A DNA stretch of 64,000 nt from Fictibacillus phosphorivorans (GTDB lineage: Bacteria; Bacillota; Bacilli; Bacillales; Fictibacillaceae): the NCBI RefSeq assembly GCF_001629705.1, contig NZ_CP015378.1, positions 682,001 to 746,000 on the forward strand. Direction: 5' to 3'. Position numbers and translations under genes: made by a program. Shown in pieces: positions 58,393-64,000 of the stretch (position 1 is the stretch's first letter; every line of letters begins with the position of its first letter). Below the pieces are notes generated by a model, which saw nothing but the letters and a program-made list of their open reading frames with translations, had not been told where the DNA came from and made no database searches.

Positions 58393-59826
58393 ATGGTTGT
58401 AGGTGATTTTGCAACAAAACGACAACTCGTTATTATCGGAGGCGGACCTGGCGGATACCATGCCGCGATTCGTGCCGCTCAGCTTGGAATAGAAGTTACG
58501 TTGATTGAAAAAGAAAAGCTTGGCGGCGTTTGCCTTCATAAAGGGTGTATTCCTTCAAAGAGCCTTACTCAGTCTGCTTCTAATTTTTCAAGCCTTTCTC
58601 AGTTTAAAAACATGGGAATTTCAGTTTCAGAAGCAAGTTTTGAATATGATACATTCTCAAACTACTTTTCTTCGGTCGTGACTGGACTGCAAAAGGGGGT
58701 AGAAGCCCTGATAAAAGCAAACAAGATCGAGCATTTAACAGGTACAGCATCTTTTATGTCCGGTGAAAGAATAGGTATCGACTCTGGTCATCATTTTGAG
58801 ATGTACGAATTTGAGCACGCACTCATCGCGACTGGAAGTTCACCATTATTGCCAGACCAGACAAAGCTATCTCATAGAATCATGACACCCCATACGTTAT
58901 GGGAGTTGGATGAGCTTCCTGAAAGTCTATTCATCTATGGATACGATTACTTTGCGCTTGAAGCAGCCATGGCTTACAAGCAGCTTGGAAGTGAAGTTAC
59001 GTTAGCTATTCCAAGTGATGGATTTGGTCTAGACGCTAGCATTGAAAAAGAACTGCAGCGTGTACTAAAGAAAAACAAGATAAAAGTATTTAAGAATCAT
59101 CTATGGGAAAGTGCTGAAGAGATGGCTGATTCAGTAACCGTATCTTTGAAAAAAGACGGTGATGAAAAAGTTTCTGTTGAGACTTCTCATGTTTTGTTTG
59201 CCGCTGGCTATTCGCCAAATGTGGAGGGCCTTGGACTTGAAGCGATCTCGATCGAACGTGACCAGAGCGGTTTTATTATCGTAAATGAACATAGCCAAAG
59301 TTCTGTTTCTAACATTTACGCAGCCGGTGACTGTACGATCGGAATGAAGTTAGCTTCAAAAGCGATCAAACAAGGAAAGACTGCAGCTGAACATATGGCA
59401 GGAATGCAGTCTGCGTTCAATTTAAGCCTTGTTCCTTATGTGGTGCACACGAATCCGCCGATTGCTTCCGTTGGTCTGACAGAAGAGCAAGCCCGAGCTG
59501 AAGGCTATGAAGTGAAGACGGGACAGTTTTCCATGAGTGGCAATGGCTTTGCTTCTATTCTTGGTCAAAAAGAAGGTCTGTCCAAAATGGTGATGGACGC
59601 GAAGAGTGATGTCGTGCTTGGCATTCACGTGATGGGAGCTGGTGCTGTCGAAATGATTCAAGCTGGAACGTTCGCACTTGAGATGGTTGCGCGTGAAGAA
59701 GATCTGTCCTACCCCGTTTATGCGCATCCAGCTTTGAACGAAGCTTGGCTTGAAGCGATTGAGAGCGCGAGCGGAAAAGCGATTCATGTACCTCCAGCTC
59801 GCAAAAAAGAGAAAAGCTCTGTATGA
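58393..59826 (+). CDS. Dihydrolipoamide dehydrogenase E3
   Basis: A 477-residue flavoprotein that reoxidises the E2 lipoyl group with NAD. The FAD motif is VIIGGGPGGYHAAIRAAQLG near residue 12, the redox disulfide is GGVCLHKGCIPSK near residue 45, the second FAD motif NIYAAGDCTIG near residue 308, and the His-Glu pair lies in YAHPALNEAWLEAI near residue 446. It starts right after the E2 stop. A terminator ends the operon. The NAD domain GYDYFALEAAMAYKQLGSEVT has GYD in place of the usual GGGxxG, a departure from most lipoamide dehydrogenases. Confidence 0.92.
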   Translation: MVVGDFATKRQLVIIGGGPGGYHAAIRAAQLGIEVTLIEKEKLGGVCLHKGCIPSKSLTQSASNFSSLSQFKNMGISVSEASFEYDTFSNYFSSVVTGLQKGVEALIKANKIEHLTGTASFMSGERIGIDSGHHFEMYEFEHALIATGSSPLLPDQTKLSHRIMTPHTLWELDELPESLFIYGYDYFALEAAMAYKQLGSEVTLAIPSDGFGLDASIEKELQRVLKKNKIKVFKNHLWESAEEMADSVTVSLKKDGDEKVSVETSHVLFAAGYSPNVEGLGLEAISIERDQSGFIIVNEHSQSSVSNIYAAGDCTIGMKLASKAIKQGKTAAEHMAGMQSAFNLSLVPYVVHTNPPIASVGLTEEQARAEGYEVKTGQFSMSGNGFASILGQKEGLSKMVMDAKSDVVLGIHVMGAGAVEMIQAGTFALEMVAREEDLSYPVYAHPALNEAWLEAIESASGKAIHVPPARKKEKSSV

Positions 59827-59842
59827 GTGTTATGATGATGTA

Positions 59843-59869
59843 AAAAACGGTCTTGTGGGCCGTTTTTTT
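59843..59869 (+). terminator. Terminator of the dehydrogenase complex operon
   Basis: AAAACGGTC, loop TTGTG, GGCCGTTTT (one G-T pair), then T. Confidence 0.9.
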
Positions 59870-59907
59870 GTTGAGGTTAAGGGGTATATGGAGTCTTGAG
59901 TTTGACG

Positions 59908-60000
59908 AATTATGTCATCTCGCCGATAAATGATCAAAACTCGCGGGAATAAGTCCGGAATTTCTAGGATTAATTCATAAACTTCTAGAATTAGATATGC
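59908..60000 (+). repeat. Decayed 20-base-period motif array E
   Basis: Related stretches AATTATGTC, ATAAATGATC, AATAAGTCC, ATTAATTC and ATTAGAT appear about every 19-21 bases between 59908 and 59998. TAAGTC is shared with arrays A to C. The match is weaker, as if the array is losing its pattern. The remainder of the gap up to 60249 holds a TTTAGGCTACA direct repeat (about 60055 and 60161) and the hairpin below. Confidence 0.5.
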
Positions 60001-60200
60001 TTATACCCCCATTGGTATTAGTGGAAACTGCTTTCGATGAGCTAAATGACGTTTATTTAGGCTACACCTGAACTTAAATTCTTAAAACTTTCATCCATAC
60101 CCCAAAGAAACGTGAAAATCAATCAGAATTAACAAACAATTATCACTCACATGCCATTTTCTTTTTTAGGCTACATATATTAAAATGGCGATAAGATAAC

Positions 60201-60226
60201 ATCCGTCATTAGTGAGCACGACGGAT
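60201..60226. promoter_or_regulatory. Inverted repeat before the MurG-like gene
   Basis: ATCCGTC, 12-base loop, GACGGAT, 24 bases before the start codon. It could be an operator or a leader hairpin. Confidence 0.4.
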
Positions 60227-60249
60227 ATAAAAGAAGTGAGGAATGCTGT

Positions 60250-61314
60250 TTGAAGAAGTTAGTTTTAACTGGCGGTGGTTCAGCTGGACATGTAACGCCG
60301 CATTTGGCCTTAATACCTAAATTGGAGAAGATGGGATGGGACTTGAATTACATCGGTTCTGTTGATGGTATAGAAAAGAGTTTGATACAAGATGGAACGA
60401 ACGTACCTTATCATGGAATCTCGAGTGGGAAACTTCGACGTTATTTTGACTTAAAAAATATCAAAGATCCTTTTAAAGTGGCAGCTGGTGTTGCACAAGC
60501 TTATTTTAAGCTCGGAAGAATTAAGCCAGATGCTGTTTTCTCAAAAGGAGGTTTCGTGGCTGTACCTGTGGTTATTGCCGCATGGATGCGTAACATTCCT
60601 GTTTACATCCATGAATCAGATATTACACCTGGTTTGGCTAACAAGATCTCATCTAAATTTGCTTCGAAAATCTTCGTTACGTTTGATGAAGCAAAGAAAC
60701 ATTTTGCAGCAGGGCAAGCGATTGTGACCGGTTCACCCATTCGCGATGAACTGCTTCAAGGTACTAGAGAAAAAGGATTGTCTTTCTTAGGCTTCCGAAG
60801 CCATCTCCCTGTACTCACTATCATGGGTGGCAGCCTAGGTGCGCGTAAAATCAATGAAGCTCTGCGGGAAGCTCTGCCGGAATTATTACGTTCTTATCAG
60901 ATCGTACACATCTGCGGAAAAGGAAACGTAGATGAAAGTTTGAAAAATACAGAAGGGTACAGACAGTTCGAATATATTCAAAGTGAACTTCCAGATGTTG
61001 TTGCAGCAACAGACTTTGTGATTTCTCGTGCTGGATCGAACAGTATCTTTGAGTGGCTGACCCTTAAGATTCCGATGCTGCTTATCCCGCTTTCAAGAGC
61101 GGCGAGCAGAGGAGATCAGATCCTTAATGCTCAATCCTTTGAAAAACAAGGTTATTGCCACGTTCTATATGAAGAAGAATTAACAAAAGTAACGTTGATT
61201 ACTTCTCTAAAAGATCTGAAAGCGGATCAAGAGCAGATGAAGAAAAACATGGACACATTTAAAGCTTCTGATAGTGTAGACCTTATTCTACGCACGATTA
61301 CAGGACAGAAGTAA
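60250..61314 (+). CDS. MurG-type N-acetylglucosaminyltransferase (second MurG)
   Basis: A 354-residue family 28 glycosyltransferase. The N-terminal loop [20 protein letters not shown] is the MurG diphosphate-binding motif, and the C-terminal half has [21 protein letters not shown] and [25 protein letters not shown] for UDP-GlcNAc. MurG transfers GlcNAc to lipid I to make lipid II at the inner face of the membrane. The dcw-cluster MurG is normally encoded with mraY and ftsW; this one stands alone, so it is probably a second copy, as known in the B. cereus group. TTG 60250 follows GTGAGGAATG. Confidence 0.85.
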   Translation: MKKLVLTGGGSAGHVTPHLALIPKLEKMGWDLNYIGSVDGIEKSLIQDGTNVPYHGISSGKLRRYFDLKNIKDPFKVAAGVAQAYFKLGRIKPDAVFSKGGFVAVPVVIAAWMRNIPVYIHESDITPGLANKISSKFASKIFVTFDEAKKHFAAGQAIVTGSPIRDELLQGTREKGLSFLGFRSHLPVLTIMGGSLGARKINEALREALPELLRSYQIVHICGKGNVDESLKNTEGYRQFEYIQSELPDVVAATDFVISRAGSNSIFEWLTLKIPMLLIPLSRAASRGDQILNAQSFEKQGYCHVLYEEELTKVTLITSLKDLKADQEQMKKNMDTFKASDSVDLILRTITGQK

Positions 61315-61317
61315 TGA

Positions 61318-61348
61318 TAAGGGGTCTGTCCCGGGGACAGACCCCTTA
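61318..61348. repeat. 15-bp perfect palindrome
   Basis: TAAGGGGTCTGTCCC and GGGACAGACCCCTTA flank a single G. There is no T-run, so it is not a standard terminator, yet it follows the MurG-like stop directly. I recall similar GGGGTCTGTCCC palindromes as intergenic elements in other Firmicutes. Confidence 0.75.
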
Positions 61349-61393
61349 CAATTTAGTAGCTTTCACATCTTATAAAACGGAGATGAAAAAGAG

Positions 61394-62119
61394 ATGATGC
61401 CAAGCCCTGCCGTACATAGAGAAGGAACACCTGCATACTGGAAGAAAGGTGTTCAAGCTGGTTTGCCGATTGCGATTGGCTATATGCCAGTTGCATTTAC
61501 ATTTGGTCTGCTCGCTAAAGCAGCAGAGCTAAGTCTATTTGAAACGATAGGCATGAGTGTTATCGTGTTTGCAGGTGCCTCACAATATATCGCCTTATCG
61601 ATGATTGTGGCAATGAGTGGTGCAGCAGAATTGATTCTGACTACATTCATCATGAACATCAGGCATCTTCTGATGAGTGCTTCTCTCAAGGAGCGTGCTG
61701 AGGATGACCCTAAATGGTTACGAGCGATCTATGCCTTCTTTATTACGGATGAGACTTTTTCTGTTGCTGCGACCTCATCCGAGAAAAAAATTACGGGAAG
61801 CTATTTGCTTGGCTTAGGAATCGTTGCATACAGCTGTTGGGTAATCTTTTCAGGGGTAGGTTATGTGATGGGAGCTGGACTTCCACAATCACTGCAAGAT
61901 AGTATGGGGATCGCGCTTTATGCGATGTTTATCGCACTACTCGTACCTGCTGCCAAAAAGAGCAAGAAGGTAATTGCACTTGCCGCGACTGCAGCAGTAT
62001 TAAATTCAATCTTCTCGTTCGTTCCCACTTTAAATGGTGGATGGGGAATCATTCTATCTACTTTAATCGCTGCCGTTTCAATCGAGTTTTTTATGAAGGG
62101 GGATGAGAGGGATGAGTGA
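61394..62119 (+). CDS. azlC: Branched-chain amino acid exporter subunit AzlC
   Basis: A 241-residue membrane protein. The signature is AGLPIAIGYMPVAFTFGLLAKAAELSLFETIGMSVIVFAGASQYIALSMI followed by NIRHLLMSASL. AzlC with AzlD forms an exporter of leucine-like amino acids and analogues. ATG 61394 (or 61397) follows ACGGAGATG. Overlaps azlD by eight bases if ATG 62112 is used. Confidence 0.92.
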   Translation: MMPSPAVHREGTPAYWKKGVQAGLPIAIGYMPVAFTFGLLAKAAELSLFETIGMSVIVFAGASQYIALSMIVAMSGAAELILTTFIMNIRHLLMSASLKERAEDDPKWLRAIYAFFITDETFSVAATSSEKKITGSYLLGLGIVAYSCWVIFSGVGYVMGAGLPQSLQDSMGIALYAMFIALLVPAAKKSKKVIALAATAAVLNSIFSFVPTLNGGWGIILSTLIAAVSIEFFMKGDERDE

Positions 62120-62417
62120 ACAATTAATATGGGTAATTGTCGGGATGGGAATCGTAACCTATATTCCTAGGATGTTGCCGCTCGTTCTCTTTCATACGAA
62201 CCATCTCCATCCAAGGATACAAGGGATATTGAAGAATGTTCCTTTTGCTATACTAGGTGCACTCATTTTTCCAGGTGTATTTACCATCAATCCAGAAAAT
62301 TATCTATATGGGGGAATAGGTGCTGCTGCAGCATTTATCGCGGCTTGGTTGAACTTAAATGTGATCGTGGTCGTGCTATCTTCAATCTTCGTTTTGTACG
62401 GTTATACGTTTTTGTAG
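62112..62417 (+). CDS. azlD: Branched-chain amino acid exporter subunit AzlD
   Basis: A 101-residue membrane protein with about four spans: VIVGMGIVTYIPRMLPLVLF, then GILKNVPFAILGALIFPGVF, and AAAFIAAWLNLNVIVVVLSSIFVLYGY. The YIPRMLPL motif is typical of AzlD. ATG 62112 follows AAGGGGG by about nine bases; ATG 62103 is too close to that site. Translationally coupled to azlC. Confidence 0.9.
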   Translation: MSEQLIWVIVGMGIVTYIPRMLPLVLFHTNHLHPRIQGILKNVPFAILGALIFPGVFTINPENYLYGGIGAAAAFIAAWLNLNVIVVVLSSIFVLYGYTFL

Positions 62418-62459
62418 GATATTGTCATAATTTACTTTGTAAATATTACACCTTATGAA

Positions 62460-62488
62460 TTGATTTGTTGAAAAGGTGGGCGTATAAT
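62460..62488 (+). promoter_or_regulatory. Sigma-A promoter of the small membrane peptide gene
   Basis: TTGATT, 17 bases, perfect TATAAT. Start codon lies 25 bases beyond the -10. Confidence 0.75.
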
Positions 62489-62513
62489 CACAATTAAAAG
62501 GAGGAGATACAAG

Positions 62514-62645
62514 ATGCCTCATTTAGTTCGTTTTGTACTAATTGGTTTGTTTTCCGTTTCAGCTTTATCTGTACTCTCTTTTCAAGCCGTTGAGATTTTT
62601 CATGCTGTAACGGACGTTGTACAATCTTTTATCTATAAAGATTAA
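62514..62645 (+). CDS. 43-residue single-span membrane peptide
   Basis: A short gene with every sign of expression: a near-consensus promoter, AAAGGAGGAG eight bases before ATG 62514, 43 codons, and a perfect terminator 16 bases past the stop. The product starts MPHLVRF, has one hydrophobic helix (VLIGLFSVSALSVLSF, residues 8-23) and ends with a polar VTDVVQSFIYKD tail. I do not recognise the family. Being monocistronic with its own promoter, it may be a regulatory or toxin-like membrane peptide, but no antitoxin is visible. Confidence 0.7.
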   Translation: MPHLVRFVLIGLFSVSALSVLSFQAVEIFHAVTDVVQSFIYKD

Positions 62646-62661
62646 TAATTTGTAAAATCGG

Positions 62662-62687
62662 AGAGCTATCTATAGCTCTTTTTTTTG
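62662..62687 (+). terminator. Terminator of the small membrane peptide gene
   Basis: AGAGCTAT, loop CT, ATAGCTCT, then eight T. Confidence 0.92.
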
Positions 62688-62773
62688 TTACCTGATAAGC
62701 TTCAAATAATGATTAACAAGCTTTCAATTATGGGTACACTTACTAATGGACTAAGCAATAAAGGATGATTTAG

Positions 62774-63634
62774 ATGAAATTAATCGCAATTGATATGGAT
62801 GGAACTCTAGTTAATAGACAGTTAAAAGTCACAAAAGAGAACAGTGAAACCATTAAAGAAGCTGTAAACGATGGCCATCATGTTGTAATCGCTACAGGTC
62901 GCTCTTATGATGAAGCCAAACACACGCTAGAAGATGCAGATCTTCATCTGCCGCTTATTTGCGTGAATGGTGCAGAGATACGATCAGAAGGATGGGAGAT
63001 TCTATCATCGATCCCGTTAACGTTTGAGCAATACGAAGATATAAAAAAAATTCTGGACGATGAAGATATTTATTATGAACTCTACACGAGCAAAGGAACG
63101 TTTACAGACAATCGTGAAAAAGCATACGAAGTAATGAAAGATATCGTATTAACTTCCAATCCAGAAGCAACAGATGACGATATACAAAAAGCGGCCCTTC
63201 GTCGTTTTCGCCTAGGATTAGTAAGCGTTGTGGGAGATTTTGATAAACTTCTGAGTGAGGAAGGAATTGAAGTTTATAAATTTCTTGCTTTTTCTAGTGA
63301 TGCTGAAAAGCTTCAGCGTGCCTTTCAACATTTAAAAGGTGTTGAATCTCTAGCGGTCAGTGCTTCTGCTGATAACAACTTAGAGATCACGAACAGTGAA
63401 GCACAGAAAGGGGTAGCGGTTCAGCGATATGCTGAACTGAAAGGAATCTCTTTACAAGATACGATGGCAATCGGTGATAACTACAATGATATTTCCATGT
63501 TAGAAGTGGCTGGTTTTCCTGTAGCGATGGGAAATGCAGTGGATGAGGTAAAAGAGATGGCCGCATTTGTTACAAAAGAGAACGACGAGAGCGGTGTCTC
63601 GTTTGCGATCAAAAAATTTTTAGAACAAAAATAA
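62774..63634 (+). CDS. Cof-type HAD-IIB phosphatase
   Basis: A 286-residue HAD hydrolase. Motif I is IAIDMDGTLVN near residues 4-14, motif II ATGRSY near residue 40, motif III Lys in the SEAQKGVAVQRYAEL segment, and motif IV AIGDNYNDISMLEVAGFPVAMGNA near residues 236-259. The cap domain between motifs II and III is of the C2B type. Such enzymes remove phosphate from sugar phosphates or flavin and pyridoxal phosphates; the substrate is not predictable. ATG 62774 follows AAGGATGATTT. Single gene with its own terminator. Confidence 0.9.
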   Translation: MKLIAIDMDGTLVNRQLKVTKENSETIKEAVNDGHHVVIATGRSYDEAKHTLEDADLHLPLICVNGAEIRSEGWEILSSIPLTFEQYEDIKKILDDEDIYYELYTSKGTFTDNREKAYEVMKDIVLTSNPEATDDDIQKAALRRFRLGLVSVVGDFDKLLSEEGIEVYKFLAFSSDAEKLQRAFQHLKGVESLAVSASADNNLEITNSEAQKGVAVQRYAELKGISLQDTMAIGDNYNDISMLEVAGFPVAMGNAVDEVKEMAAFVTKENDESGVSFAIKKFLEQK

Positions 63635-63642
63635 GTACTTAC

Positions 63643-63679
63643 AAAAGCTGGTTCGAACATTTCGGACGAGCTTTTTTTG
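63643..63679 (+). terminator. Terminator of the HAD phosphatase gene
   Basis: AAAAGCT...GTTCG pairs with CGGAC...AGCTTTT, then T-run. Confidence 0.88.
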
Positions 63680-63690
63680 TATACATAAAC

Positions 63691-63740
63691 TTCACATGTG
63701 ATTTACAGAAATGCAAAAGCAGCTTCACATTCCCTTGTTA
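63691..63740 (+). promoter_or_regulatory. Probable PhoP boxes before glpQ
   Basis: TTCACA (63691), TTTACA (63702), TTCACA (63724) and TTGTTA (63735) lie at offsets 0, 11, 33 and 44. PhoP binds TTHACA-like direct repeats spaced 11 bases apart, and B. subtilis glpQ belongs to the Pho regulon. Assignment is by spacing and neighbour. Confidence 0.55.
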
Positions 63741-63785
63741 CAGTGACAAAGTAGTTCACTTACAACAAAGGGAGAGTGCAACAGG

Positions 63786-64000
63786 ATGAAGAAATTATTA
63801 AAAACGGGTATAGGAGCTTTAGCACTAAGTCTTACATTGATGGGGGCTGATAGTTCAGTGGTTGATGCAAAAGAAAAACATAAAGACATCTTAAATGTTG
63901 CGCATCGAGGAGCTTCTGGTTATGCGCCAGAACACACGATCACTTCTTATAAGATGGGTGAAAAAATGCATGGAGATTACATTGAAGTCGATCTTCAGAT
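63786..64000 (+). CDS. glpQ: Glycerophosphodiester phosphodiesterase GlpQ (5' part)
   Basis: The first 71 codons of a secreted phosphodiesterase that runs off the window. Residues 1-28 form a Sec signal peptide ([20 protein letters not shown], then a polar region with VVDAKE). The mature start has [19 protein letters not shown] near residues 38-56, where His and Arg of HRG and Glu of PEHT are catalytic and metal-binding residues of the GDPD family, and YIEVDLQ ends the window. It releases glycerol-3-phosphate from phospholipid headgroups or teichoic acid. AAAGGGAG precedes ATG 63786. Confidence 0.88.
   Translation, partial: MKKLLKTGIGALALSLTLMGADSSVVDAKEKHKDILNVAHRGASGYAPEHTITSYKMGEKMHGDYIEVDLQ

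Noticed and set aside
14055..60000. The periodic arrays as CRISPR arrays
   Set aside because: Cores are 6-13 bases and spacers 7-15 bases, far too short, and there are no cas genes in the window.
1..64000. tRNA, rRNA or IS transposase genes
   Set aside because: None could be recognised by reading the intergenic regions; all sizeable open frames have other explanations.

Overview
The window looks like chromosome from a low-GC, spore-former-type member of the Bacillaceae. Shine-Dalgarno sites are strong (AAAGGAGG type), GTG and TTG starts are common, intrinsic terminators are plentiful, and the first 35 kb follows the Bacillus subtilis order trpP-serC-hit-ecsAB-ecsC-hmoB-pbpF-hemEHY-yhgD-yhgE and later yhfI-lplJ. 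The protein set and repeats suggest a Fictibacillus-like genus, but that is an inference. No tRNA, rRNA, CRISPR, prophage or IS transposase was seen.

Layout. 1-9.2 kb: tryptophan transporter TrpP with a TRAP-type leader, SerC, Hit, a PCYCGC lipoprotein, EcsA/EcsB, an inserted FAD oxidase, EcsC, a ferritin-like protein and a DUF3243 protein. 9.4-17.8 kb: PAP2 phosphatase, lipid kinase, heme monooxygenase HmoB, PbpF and the coproporphyrin-branch heme operon hemEHY. 17.9-25 kb: KinB-like kinase, YhgD/YhgE with a TetR-type operator, and a two-gene osmolyte or ergothioneine ABC system with a fused permease-binding protein. 25-31 kb: an orphan polar amino acid ATPase, then a LacI-type regulator with a trehalose/maltose-type ABC importer lacking its own ATPase. 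31-36 kb: DJ-1-like protein, quinone reductase, ABM monooxygenase, LysR regulator, YhfI and LplJ.

36-48 kb is a phenylacetate degradation cluster: PaaK, PaaA, PaaB, PaaC, PaaD, an EthD-family protein, two enoyl-CoA hydratase-type enzymes, an aldehyde dehydrogenase, PaaH, PaaJ, a third hydratase and the repressor PaaX. It is interrupted by interspersed repeats and a terminator. 48-60 kb adds a gamma-carbonic anhydrase-like protein, an NSS-family amino acid symporter, phenylalanine dehydrogenase and a complete four-gene 2-oxo acid dehydrogenase complex. Together these could form a route phenylalanine -> phenylpyruvate -> phenylacetyl-CoA -> ring cleavage. Perfect-consensus cre sites lie before paaK and before the dehydrogenase operon, so CcpA control of both parts is likely. 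60-64 kb: a second MurG-type transferase, AzlC/AzlD, an unlisted 43-residue membrane peptide, a Cof-type HAD phosphatase and the start of glpQ.

Two things stand out. First, a thioredoxin-fold protein at 52.1-52.7 kb is read through an in-frame TGA placed exactly at the expected catalytic cysteine, and a hairpin fitting the bacterial SECIS rules starts 18 bases downstream; it is probably a selenoprotein. Second, five intergenic regions (14.1, 25.1, 35.9, 52.8 and, decayed, 59.9 kb) hold short motifs repeated with a 20-21 base period, about two helical turns, with unrelated sequence between the motifs. I know no name for these arrays. A separate family of larger interspersed repeats (five copies, about 130-310 bp) is also present.
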